Shown: in pieces, positions 23,451 to 33,725 of the stretch
Position numbering within the stretch: the stretch's first letter is position 1
Layout of the letters: every line of letters begins with the position of its first letter
Source of the DNA: Apodemus sylvaticus
Lineage: Eukaryota; Chordata; Mammalia; Rodentia; Muridae
Length of the DNA: 64,000 bases
Direction of reading: 5' to 3'
NCBI RefSeq assembly: GCF_947179515.1
Contig: NC_067487.1
Coordinates: forward strand, 42,644,514-42,708,513
The notes under the pieces: generated by a model
The model's database searches: none
Told to the model about the DNA's origin: nothing
Seen by the model: the letters and a program-made list of their open reading frames with translations, nothing else
Made by a program: the position numbers and the translations under genes

Positions 23451-24064
23451 TATGTGCATACACGATCTACTATCATGTAATTCAAGCAAAATTCCAAAAT
23501 CACACCACTTACGCAAGAGTAGAATCACAATGAATCCACTCTTTCTTGTCATGTTTGATATCGTTGTGGCGTCTCTTTCAACATAGTCTATACCACCCCA
23601 GCTGGAAAAGCAAAGTGAAGCAGGGTAGATGTACTCATTAAGTCGGTGTGTAGTCTTTTCAGAATCTTTTGAGTGACAGGCATTATATTAGTTGATTTGG
23701 ATCACCTGTCAGCCCTAGCTATGTGTAACAGCTATACTAGATACTCAAGAACAATGACCTTAAGGTCTTCTTTATTCAGATGACATCTATATTTTTAAAG
23801 TTTGTGTAATTGATAAAGGATGCAAGAAATGCTAATGGCTTACGTAGTCCACAAGCCTATTATGTTTTTCAGTGAATTTCTTCTCGACCCCAGCAATGAT
23901 TCTAGTATCAGGAGAAATACTGTGATTCTCCCACTGTGGGTTTGTTCCTTTCTACCCAGAAAATTCTTTATTGACTTGCAAGTCTGTTTGCACTCATGAT
24001 AATGGTTTACTCGGCGCTCTTGCATCTAGCAGACCTTGTTCCAGGAACAGAAAACTCACAGTTT
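23451..24064. other. Intron sequence without recognised features
   Basis: Mixed composition with no rodent-specific repeat. A 61-codon frame on the minus strand (23840-24025) has no recognisable similarity. Confidence 0.45.
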
Positions 24065-24236
24065 AATCTTCAGAACATCCTTGTTAGAAAAGTCTCATCA
24101 CTGTTGTGCTTCACATTTCCCCCAGAAGTGGAGAGTCGGGCTTTGAAAGGTTAAACGCTTTTCCAAGCTCACTTAACAAGACAGTGACAGAGCTGAAAAT
24201 AGAAGTCTCCAGATTTCTCACGCTTGCCTTATTTCA
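24065..24236 (-). mobile_element. MIR SINE (ancient mammalian)
   Basis: TTCAGAACATCCTTGTTAG, TTTGAAAGGTTAAACGCTTTTC, CCAAGCTCACTTAACAAG and GTGACAGAGCTGAAAATAGAAG match the order of the MIR core read in reverse. As MIRs predate rodents, the flanking DNA is old intron sequence. Confidence 0.75.
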
Positions 24237-24956
24237 CCTCATCTTACCTCACTGAATTAAATCCCACTTTCCTGTAGTACTCATACTACCAAGTCAAGAT
24301 GTGCTGTGCCTCAGCAATTCAGGAGGCACATTGGTTTTAATGGTGGTGGCATATGCGCAAGAAACCCACATACTGGCATCATTAGACATTATAATTTCAG
24401 ATAAATCCCCTCAGATCCCCTGTGAGAGCCAAAGCCTTTAGCTTGTCTGAACCTGAGTCTTCTTATTTGTGTGAGGAATAAATAGTAACAACCTTTATAC
24501 TTACTGTGTAGATCATTTTGCATCATTCATGTAAAGTATTACCATATAATCTGTGCATGGCCAGTTAGGGTGAATATTTCTCCAAATATATTAGCATCAA
24601 GAACAAGGTCCAGAATCCAAAAAATAAAAATAAAAAAAAAATAAACTACAGAAAACTAAAAGCTTTAAGAAATAGGTTTATATGGCTGTAAGGAATTAAG
24701 TGTTATTAAATAATGATTTTTGGAATTACTTTAAATATCGCAAAGGTACATATTACTGACAAAGCAAAATGAAAGAAACCATTTGCAAAAAAATATTTGA
24801 AGCAATATTGAAGCTTCAATTTTTACATTTGCAAAAAATTTTTTGCTTTTCACTATGAATGCAGAAAGCATTTTTTTAGAAGCATGCATCTTTCTTTGAA
24901 GGACATTTGGCCGTTTCCCCTTACCATATTCTAAAAATACAATATTCGACAATCAT
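24237..24956. other. Intron sequence with A-rich run
   Basis: An (AAAAAT)-like run lies at 24618-24646. Otherwise AT-rich and unclassified. Confidence 0.45.
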
Positions 24957-25143
24957 GGGCTTGTAAGATGGCTCAGCTCTTAAGAACACTTCGTCCTCTA
25001 GCAGAGAACCGAAGTTGGTTCCCAGAACTAATGTTTGGTACCTCACAAACTGCAGTTCTAGAGGCACTTACCTTATCTTCTAGTGCTGTGGGCACTTGCA
25101 CACACAGATGCACACACATACATATACACAAAATTTAAGATGA
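24957..25143 (+). mobile_element. B3/B2-family SINE
   Basis: GGGCTTGTAAGATGGCTCAG at the start (tRNA-like A-box region), GTTGGTTCCCAGAACTAATG, then TCTTCTAGTGCTGTGGGCAC and a CA-rich 3' end. Confidence 0.85.
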
Positions 25144-25407
25144 AAATAATCATTTAAAATAAGACAACAGCACATTATCAAGGTACTTCTGAAAGTTTCC
25201 CAGGAAATGCCTGATTTTAGTACCTGCCACCCAGCTTGAGATCATATTCTTTCAAATGTATACAGTACCATATAGTTGCCTTTTAATATCCATGAGTTAT
25301 TGTACCTATAGATCCCTCAACCCTAGGTTCAAACATTTAATACCTGTATCCACACTGAGCACCTACACACGTTCTTATCATTATACAAAATGTTGGGTTT
25401 TTAAACA

Positions 25408-25825
25408 CATTTTTATTTTCTATATTCTTTGTTTACATTCCAAATGATTTCCCCTTTCCCAGTTCCCCCCTCCCCATAAGTCCCATAAGACCTCTTCCCT
25501 CTGCCCATTCCCCAATCAACCCCCTCCTACTTCTTTGTCCTGACAACCCCCTACATTGCTGCATCAAGCCTTTCTAGGACCAGGGCCCTCTCCTTCCTTC
25601 TTCTTGGGAATCATTTTGATATGTGAATTGTATCTTGGGTATTCAGAGCTTCTGGGCTAATTAATATCCACTTATCAGTGACTGCATTCCATGTGTGTTC
25701 TTTTGTGAATGGGTTATCTCACTTAAGATGACATTGTTTTTAATTGTTAAGTAGTATTCCATTGTGTAAATATACCACATTTTCTGCATCCATTCCTCCA
25801 TTAGGGGGCATCTTGTATTTAATAT
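25408..25825 (-). mobile_element. L1 3' end with ORF2 C-terminus
   Basis: On the minus strand this carries the last codons of L1 ORF2 (MEEWMQKMWYIYTMEYY and SQKNTHGM, closing with SLISGY) and then the 3' UTR, ending with ATTTGGAATGTAAAC and an A-rich tail (plus-strand T-rich start near 25408). It is truncated about 400 bases from the end and is sense to Hcn1. Confidence 0.93.
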
Positions 25826-26292
25826 AACTACATCATTTCCCCTTTTCTTTTGCCCTGCAAATAGTCCCATCTACCCCTACACTCATCTCTTTCAAATTAA
25901 TGTGTTTTATTGATTAATTGTTCCTAAATATCTGTGTGTGATTCCAAATGCATACATTTAACCTTCTGGTTCTAATATTACTCATATACTCATCTTACTC
26001 ATACATATATTTTCAGAGCTAACCATTTGTTATTAGATAACCAGTTGGTGTGCTCTTTCCTGGGGAAGATTTTTTTCCAGCTTTTATCATTCCTTAGCTT
26101 CCTATAGTCTTTGTATGGTGTTGAGGTTTCCAAGGTTTTTCCTTCTTTCCCTCTCTTAGTTGCTGTTGTCCATATTAAGTTCATTTTGAAGCAAATACGC
26201 TGGGGAGGCATTCTGGATGTGGTTTCCAACATTTCTAAGAGATATCATGTCACAAAAAATTCTCTGCTTCTCTGAATGCTGAATGATGTAAC
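25826..26292. other. Unclassified sequence between two facing L1s
   Basis: Lies between the truncated 5' ends of two oppositely oriented L1 pieces. A 77-codon minus-strand frame (25999-26232, MLETTSRMPP...) looks repeat-derived to me, but I cannot name the family. Confidence 0.35.
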
Positions 26293-27089
26293 ACAATCAC
26301 AGAAGATGCACATGGTATGTACTCACTGATAAGTAGATATTACCCCAAAAGCTCAGAATACCTAAGATGCAATTCACAGGCTCAAGAAGCTCAAGAAGAA
26401 GGAAGACCAAAATGTGGATAATCCGGCCCTTCTTAGAATGTGGAACAAAATACTCATGGGAGGAAATAAGAAGACAAAGTATGGAGTAGAGACTGAAGGA
26501 AAGGCCATGCAGAGACTGCCATATCTGGGGATCCATCCCATATACAGACACCAAACCCAGACACTATTGTGATGCCAAGAAGTGCTTGCTAACAGGAGCC
26601 TCATATAGCTGTCTCCTGAGAGGCTCTGCCAGAGCCTGACAAGTATAGAAGAGGATGTTTGAAGCCAACCATTGCACTGAGCATGTGGTCCCCAATTGAG
26701 GAGTTAGAGAGAGGACTGAATGAGCTGAAGGGGTTTGTAACCCCATAGGAAGAACAACAATATTAACCAACCAGACCTCCCAGAGCTCCCAGGGACTAAA
26801 CCACCAACCAAAGAGTACATGTGGACGGGCCCATGGCTCCAGCTGCATATGTAGCAAAGGATGGCCTTGTCAGACATCAATGTGAGGAGCAGCCCTTGGT
26901 CCTGTAAAGGTTTGATGCCCCAGTGTAGGGGAATGCCAGGGTGGGGAGGCAGGAGTGGGTGAGTGGGTGGGGGAGCACTCTCACAGAAGCATGGGTAGGC
27001 AGGATGGGATAGGCGGTTTCCAGAGGGGAAACCTGAAAAGGGGATAACATTTGAAATGTAAATGAATAAAAAATCCAATAACAAAAACA
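26293..27089 (+). mobile_element. L1 3' end, about 800 bases
   Basis: Starts at CACATGGTATGTACTCACTG and the remnant ORF2 end, then GCCATGCAGAGACTGCCATA, CCAAACCCAGACACTATTG, GAGTACATGTGGACGGGCCC, GGGATAACATTTGAAATG and an A-rich tail. It is the longest L1 piece in the window and 5'-truncated. Open frames on the opposite strand are not coding. Confidence 0.95.
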
Positions 27090-27119
27090 TTCTGTACCCC
27101 CTTTTCTTCTACACCTTTA

Positions 27120-27133
27120 ACAACAACAACAAA
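27120..27133. repeat. Short (CAA)n run
   Basis: Four CAA units, probably tail sequence close to the preceding L1. Confidence 0.7.
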
Positions 27134-27209
27134 TATTTCTGCCTTCTATTTTTTTCTTGCATTCAAGAACATGGAACCAAGAGTATTCTCAAGTTATGTT
27201 TATACTTTG

Positions 27210-27455
27210 TGTAAGGGTGTATTCATTCATGTGTGCATGCTTGCTTCTCAGGTGTCCACACTACGTGTCTAATTCTTAGTATAACATCTCTCCCTGAAAC
27301 TTAAGTTCATCATTTCAGCTACGGAGGCAGAGCTAAAGTTACAGATATGCCTTCTTGCATTCAACTTTACAAATTGTGTGGATACAAACTGAGGTCCTAT
27401 AGCTTTGCATTTGTGTACCAAGTGCTTTACCAGCAGAGCCCTCTCCTCAGTTTCT
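27210..27455 (-). mobile_element. Degenerate B3/B4-like SINE
   Basis: GGATACAAACTGAGGTCCTA, AAGTGCTTTACCAGCAGAGCC and CTCTCCTCAG match the reverse complement of a tRNA-derived SINE head. The upstream half (CATTCATGTGTGCATGC) fits the body poorly. Confidence 0.5.
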
Positions 27456-27626
27456 CTAGAATCTATATATCCATGTTAACTTTCTTACCATTCATCACGG
27501 ATAGCATCAACAAGACTTGTTCCTTGGAAGAATGTTAAACATTCCTTTTCAACTTTCTAACAACTGCTTTATTTGGGAATAGAGTTTTTCATATATAATA
27601 GAGAGGGAAATTAAAAAGTTGCATTA

Positions 27627-27712
27627 CTGGCTAGGGTGTATAGTTCATTGTTACACCATTGCCTAGCATGTGTGTGTCTCCGAGTTTGATCCCCAGCACA
27701 GAAACAAAAGGA
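27627..27712 (+). mobile_element. ID-type SINE
   Basis: GGCTAGGGTGTATAGTTCATTG, TGCCTAGCATGTGTGTG, AGTTTGATCCCCAGCAC and a short A-rich tail correspond to the tRNA-Ala-derived ID core; the GTTTGATCCCC piece is its B box. Confidence 0.8.
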
Positions 27713-29224
27713 ATAATTATTTCTAGAACATTTTAGCTATTTAATTCGGTTATATTTTTATACCATGCCACATTTACTTTGAAAACAACTTGAGTGACTT
27801 GATTTTGAAAGAATCGTGATTTCTAAAGAAAAATGAAAGGAAATAATTAAGCCACAAAATGAGGACTATATGAAAAGAATCTCAAAAAAAAAAAAAAACC
27901 AACAAAGCAAAACCAAATGGGAATTTTCCATGAACCCCACGGGTTGGACTGTTTATAGAATGGAATGGAGATTTTACAGATTACTCAACAGCACGAGGAA
28001 AGGTGTGGTGTGATAACTAACTAACTGATAATTTCAGAATCCACCACTACACTCTAGCCTTATTCATATCTGGGGACTCGAGTTTTCCTAATTTTAAAAA
28101 GTGCACCTGTAGCATTTTTTTTCCTCCAAAAGGATAAAGCCAGCTGGAGAGAGAGAGACAATTAAGCCTGATTGGATGACTCAGCAATAAAAATAGGAAG
28201 CTAGCAGGATGAGAAAGGATGAACTACAAAGCAGCAGATTGTGGGCGTGTGCACTCTTTGAAGTAGAAATGGAAATCGGCCCATAAGCATGAACAAGGGG
28301 ACCAAGGTTAAACTTCTCGGTTAGGGCAAGCTCATTCCTGAAATGGAAAAAGCCAACAAATGATCCTCTGTCCGCAGTCAGACCGTATTGTAAAGTTGGT
28401 CAGCACTTATTTTGCTGGAGTCTATTGAGAATTGTAGTCATCAAAATAGGGCTCTGGCATAATCAAAGGACGGTAAGTCAGTTTTATCCCATTTGGGTAA
28501 ACATGCTTTTTCTAGTGCAGGGAAACGAATTTCTTGTCATTTTCTGGGGACATTTTGCTCCTTCCTTTTTGTACAGTCACTGCTCTCCTCATTAAAGGTT
28601 TATCAACTTCAGATTACACCTGGCCATAGATGCTCTTCACCCATCAGATTAGGTCAGTCTTCTGTCATAAAGCTCAATCCCTCACATAAGACTTCCTCTT
28701 TCCAACCACACAACACTTGAAATGTACTAATTGTATTTATTGTTTATTCTTTAAGAATTCAATCCATGAGTATAACATATTTGACCATGTCTACCCTTCA
28801 TTGACCCCCTTCAACAAGTAGATCTTCCACATGAACCACCCTGGGACTTGATGTCCAACATGTTTAAAAATAACCCATTGTAATCCAAACCTAATCTACG
28901 CAAATGCTCATGTGTATAAAACCAACCACTAGAGCATGGACAGCTAACCAGGGCCCACATTTCTGAATAAAGCTGACCCGCCTTCCTCCAACAGCTGTCC
29001 ACTGCCAATAGCTACTCAGGAGCACGGCCTCATGAATAGCTCCTTCATACATGTTGAGAAGTCTATTGGCTTGATTCTATCAGGCAACCAGACCTGTTTG
29101 GGGTGCTTAGTTGTGGCAACTCTGTCTCATCCAGAAGATAGTGTTTCACAGAAGCCCTGTGGCTCTAAAACCCTGCCACTCTTCCTACAATGTTCCCTGG
29201 TACTTAATTTTAAAATGTTTGTAG
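27713..29224. other. Intron sequence without recognised features
   Basis: About 1.5 kb. Only a 14-base A run (27884-27897) and a short GA run (28147-28158) stand out; small frames here have no similarity I recognise. Confidence 0.45.
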
Positions 29225-29363
29225 TAGATGCTGATTATCTGTCTATAATTTCTGCTAAGCTGCACAATCCATAAGAAGGAACTCTGTATGTCTCCTTGAG
29301 CCCAGGCATGCACTTAGGAAATAAAAAACGCTGAATGAATGAATGAATGAATGAATGAATGAA
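29225..29363 (+). mobile_element. L2/MIR-like tail with (GAAT)n
   Basis: CTCCTTGAGCCCAGGCATGC, ACTTAGGAAATAAAAAACG and then eight GAAT units (29332-29363) match the 3' end of ancient L2/MIR-class elements, in which TGAATGAATGAA follows an AATAAA-like word. Confidence 0.6.
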
Positions 29364-29430
29364 GGGCATTTAAGTGAAGACTTTAAGACAGGATTCTACC
29401 TCGTATCAATCAGTTCCGAGATTATTACTC

Positions 29431-29452
29431 TTTTTTTTTTTTTTTTTTTTTT
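29431..29452. repeat. 22-base T run
   Basis: Homopolymer with no recognisable minus-strand element behind it. Confidence 0.95.
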
Positions 29453-30144
29453 GCAAGTAGAGGAGCATTTCGTAAAAGAAGTGAAAACTCTATTTGATTA
29501 AAATTCAAGAGTGATTACATACATCATTCAATCATTTATTCAATAAATAAGGAACCATAATATATTAAAAATAATAAAGAAACTAGAAATCCCTGAAATA
29601 GTTTTAGAACAAGAGGCCAAAAGAAAAATAGGAAATCAAAGCCTTTTTTGCAGCTATTGTTTGGGACATGTGTGGGGAAGGAGACAAATGACAAAATACA
29701 TGAAGTTGTGTTAAGTGTTGCAAAGGAAACTAAAGGACATCGAGGTGGAAGGGTGGAAGATGAAGATTCATGATAGTCTGACACTTGAGGGGAACTCTGA
29801 AGACAGTAAAAAAGAGAGAGCATTGGGTAAGAGAACACAAGATAGAGGAAATAACTCCTCCCAGAATCTAAGAACCAGGGCTCCTTTACTTAGTTCTGGG
29901 TATGGGGAAAAGTAGCAAGAAGAACCTTAGAACTGCAGCAGAAAAGACGAGGTCTCAGAGTTGGTGGAAACTCAGACAGCACAGTACCTCATGGATTCCT
30001 CCATTGAGTGAGAGGCCAGGTTGTCCTAAAGGTATGCAGTAATAATTTAGTTTAGATTCTCACAAAGATGAGCTCTGGTCGCTTTCTAGAAAATAAAGTC
30101 AAAGATAGAAGGAAAGAAATCTCTTGGTAGTTTCAAATGTAACT
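29453..30144. other. Intron sequence without recognised features
   Basis: A 100-codon minus-strand frame (29536-29838) and a 66-codon plus-strand frame overlap here; neither resembles a protein family I know. Confidence 0.45.
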
Positions 30145-30350
30145 CAATTAGCAGAATGTTTGATTAGGACTCAGGAAGCCTTGGGCTCCAACCTCAAGGT
30201 ATATAGATTACGGAATCCCATTTCTTTTTGTGGGGGGATGTAGGAAAACCCAAAGCCCATTTCAGCTAATACGGTGAGGAGGAGACCAGCCTGTGTTGCA
30301 TGTGATCACTTCAAAAAAAGACAGAGAGAAAGAAAGAAAAGAAAAAATAT
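30145..30350 (+). mobile_element. Degenerate B4-like SINE
   Basis: AACTCAATTAGCAGAATG, GACTCAGGAAGCCTTGGGCTC (ID-like head), then GGAGGAGACCAGCCTGTGTTG and CACTTCAAAAAAAGACAGAG (B1-like end). Confidence 0.5.
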
Positions 30351-31261
30351 AGAATGAAAGTGAAGGAAGACAGCAGGAAGAAAGGACAAATTCAAGAGGT
30401 TAGGTAGGAAGGGAAGTGGGAAAGACTTAGTTAAGGTTACTATAACTTCAGTCAAAGGTGAGAAGAAGTGGGAGGACTGCCAATCTCCTTTTAAATACAG
30501 TCAATGGGACATGAAGCCTGGAGGATGAAAACAAGAACAAGACCTTAATAGGCTATTTAAAGAATTGGATGGTTGGATGGACTAGGTATTTTATTGATCT
30601 CATGCTCTATAGAAGCCAGTGGTATGAGAAACAGTGGTTGCTAGGGAATGCAGTAAGCCAGGATTGTGGCTGTATGGATCTACCTGGGATATGAAACAGT
30701 GGGAGTCCAGGGCTTTTAGCGTGGATAAAGGACAGAAGGAGCAGAGGCTATGCTGAAGTATATCCCAATGGCCTCTTGGACTGATAAGAATATACTGGTT
30801 ATCTTTAGGAAATGGTGACATTTCGTGAACCTTTAGCTCTCAGAGATCTGTCCTCTGTCCATGAGTTTCTGGCCACAATATTATACTTTCTTTGGTCATG
30901 TATAGGTTTGAGGCAGTGGTCAAACATTTGTGTTGAATCAGGATTTCTCTAAGCATAAGGGTTTAGCTCTTCCTGTAGCATTTATATATTTAAGCTATCC
31001 TTGTCCCTCCTTCCTCCATATTGCCATGTCTTCCTGACATCTCATGTCAAGGCCCTTTGACAATGTTGTATCTCCACATATTGGTAGACAATATGTATTT
31101 AATTCATGGTGATACAGGTCTTATCTAAATATAAAGTAGGGAAGCATACAGAGTGCTAATGAAAGAAAAATCTAATCCCTAAAAAAATCACAGAATTCAA
31201 AACATTATCAGCTGAAAGGGGATTTTTTTTTTGATATTCAATTTTATTTTTATTTTTTTAT
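30351..31261. other. Intron sequence without recognised features
   Basis: About 0.9 kb; purine-leaning at its left edge, then mixed. No repeat family named. Confidence 0.45.
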
Positions 31262-31402
31262 TTTTTAGCACATTTTTTTAATTTATTAGATATATTTTTA
31301 TTTACATTTCAAATGATTTCCCCTTTTCTGGCTCCCCACTCCTCGAAAGTCCCATAAGCCCTCTTCCCTCCCCCTATTCCCCCATCCACCCCTTCCCTTT
31401 AA
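31262..31402 (-). mobile_element. Short L1 3' tail
   Basis: A T-rich start, ATTAGATATATTTTTATTTAC, ATTTCAAATGATTTCCCCTTTT and TAAGCCCTCTTCCCTCCCCC are the reverse complement of the rat-type L1 3' UTR. The copy stops within the polypurine tract of the element (CCACCCCTTCCC). About 140 bases. Confidence 0.9.
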
Positions 31403-31469
31403 AAAAAAGAAAAAAGAAATCTGTTTTTTGAAAGTCTTAAAAGATAAAGGGACAATTTTAACAACATAT

Positions 31470-31902
31470 TGTCTTAGTCAGCATATTGCCTTAGTCAGGA
31501 TTTCTTTTTCTGCACAAAACACCATGACCTAGAAGCAAGTTGGGAAGGAAAGGGTTTACTCAGCTTACACTTCCACAGTGCTGTTCATGACCAAAGGAAG
31601 TTAGGACAGGAACTCACACAAGGCAGGAACTTGGAGGCAGGAGTGGATGTGAAAGCCATGGAGGGGTGCTGCTTACTGGCCTGCTTCCCCTTGCTTGCTC
31701 AGCTTACTTTCTTACAGAACCCAGGACTGCCAGCCCATGTATGGAACCACTCATAATGATCTGGGTTCTCCCACCTTGATCACTAATTGAGAAAATGCCT
31801 TATAGCTGAATCTCATAGAGGCATTTCCTTTATGGAGACTTCTTTCTCTTTGATAACTCTAGCTTGTATCAAGTTGACACACAAAACTATCCAGTACATA
31901 TA
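31470..31902 (-). mobile_element. URR1-like repeat, long type, near full length
   Basis: AACACCATGACCTAGAAGC, AGGAAAGGGTTTACTCAGC, GGAACTTGGAGGCAGGAG, AGCCATGGAGGGGTGCTGCT, CAGAACCCAGGACTGCCAG, TGAGAAAATGCCTTATAGC and TCAAGTTGACACACAAAACT cover the complete long form, reverse to the copies at 50226 and 58683. The best long-type reference in the window. Confidence 0.85.
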
Positions 31903-33564
31903 TTAATAAAATGTATTAGTAGATCACGAAATAATCCTGGAAATTTGCCCTAACTATAGAATACTTTGTTTAAGAGTTTTATTTTCTTATAAGCATCTAA
32001 ACTGATATTTAATGCATTAATATTTATTTATTTTATTTTAGATTAGATTATATTAATATATATTGTTTATATAGTAGCATTTGTAAAGAAGAAAATCTAA
32101 TGATTCAGTGATGAAGCGAAACTTTTGGCAACATGATTCATAAATTTATTTGTATATGCTTGGCACTGTGCTTGGCATTTGAGCCATTTCTTGGATTCTT
32201 ACCAGAAACATTGACTCACTTAGTCTTTTCAATAGTCCATGAGTTATTTCATTATTTCTACTCAAGCCAGAAGTAATTAAAGGCTTAACAGGCCAAGGAG
32301 CTCAAAAGAAACAGAAACAAAATTTCAGCCTAATCATGTGTATCCTGATACATCATGATCTCTCACATCACTGTACGATAATTATGAACCATTATGATAT
32401 CAATTGCAAAAATATCTACCAACACTTCTTTGTTGAAAAATAATTATGTCTAGATGAGCAGTTGTGAAGATTTATATGAAAATCACTGCTATAATACCAC
32501 CATCAATGATGGCTCCAGGAAATGTCCTTCAACAATCTCTCTGGAGCATTCTTCATGTGGTAGGAGCTATGTGAGCATTGACAACTCTGCACAAAGCAAT
32601 TGTTGACTACAGAATGGGCACACAGGATCAGCACACCAGTAAACACAGATTTAAAACCAAGCTCGGTGTCATAATACAGGACACACAAGGATGTGGAGTC
32701 AGTATGGAGGTACAGCAACTCTAGGTAAGAGAAATACCGACCTGAAAACATGATAACTCAGGAAGGAAGATGAGGCAGAGAAAAGAACCAATGTAAAAGC
32801 CCCTAAGAAAGAACCAAGCTCCAGAGAGCAGAAGCAAAGCTAGGGAAGCTACATCATCATCATCAAAAGAATGAGTGCTAGAAGCTAAGTATGGAGAGGA
32901 AAGCAGGTGGCAGAATGCTGGGGTCTTCAGTGTAATACTTCATTCTAAGCTACTGGGAAGGAATATTCAAAACATTCAGGAATGCACATTCAGTTTAGGA
33001 AAAAAGAAACAAAATCATCACAGAAAAGTATGGATTATATAAATATGTAACATATATGGTTACATTAATTTGTCTATAATTCTAATCTAAGGATATTTAT
33101 CAAAGATCAACTCCTGAAAGGTAATGCCAAATATGAAGATCATGCCTCCAGGCAGGAAAGAATGTAATACCATAATTCTGGTAATTCCGATTTTATCTTG
33201 CTTTTTCTACCTAGCTGACAGGTTTCTCTCTGGTAACTGACATTAAAATGTGACTCTTGAATGCAGACATTTGTCATTCCAAGTCACCAGTAAGCTTTCA
33301 GCTCTGAAAAACAGATGTGGTGCCTTTATTACACTTGTCAGGTATGCTCCGGAGAGATTTCGATGTGGTAGTATGAATCTGTTTGCATTCTACAAGGAAA
33401 TTTGACTTCATTCTCATTCTCAAGCAGGTTTGCCTCACACTGAACTGCAGGCCAAATAGTCCTCTTTACCTCAAACTGCAGCCAGGGTGAGTTTTCTCAC
33501 TAATGGAATATGGCATATTTTTAAAGTTATTTATTGTTCAAATGAAAACCATTAGCTCAAAGCT
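31903..33564. other. Intron sequence, possible MIR remnant inside
   Basis: About 1.7 kb, mostly AT-rich. At 32165-32330 words such as ACTTAGTCTTTTCAATAGTCC and CATGAGTTATTTCATTATTTC hint at an eroded minus-strand MIR/L2, not strong enough to call separately. An 82-codon frame at 32503-32751 is unrecognised. Confidence 0.4.
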
Positions 33565-33641
33565 AGGAATGCAATTTAGTGATAGAGTATGTATAATGCA
33601 GTATATACAAGACCTTGGATTTTTCCCTTAGCACTACGTAA

Positions 33642-33684
<43 letters not shown>
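33565..33684 (+). mobile_element. ID-like SINE with 40-base A tail
   Basis: GCAATTTAGTGATAGAGTATG, AAGACCTTGGATTTTTCCC and TTAGCACTACG follow the ID order, and a run of exactly 40 A follows at 33645-33684. The body is diverged while the tail is long and pure. Confidence 0.7.

Positions 33685-33691
<7 letters not shown>

Positions 33692-33722
<31 letters not shown>
33692..33722. repeat. (GT)n microsatellite
   Basis: Fifteen or so GT units start seven bases after the A run, likely grown from the 3' end of the retroposon. Confidence 0.95.

Positions 33723-33725
<3 letters not shown>

Noticed and set aside
26704..27090. 97- and 128-codon minus-strand open frames
   Set aside because: Antisense translations of the L1 3' UTR at 26293-27089.
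27627..27712. tRNA gene
   Set aside because: The tRNA-like A- and B-box words belong to an ID SINE; there is no cloverleaf or anticodon arm of a functional tRNA. The same applies to the B2/B3 heads at 24957 and 59963.
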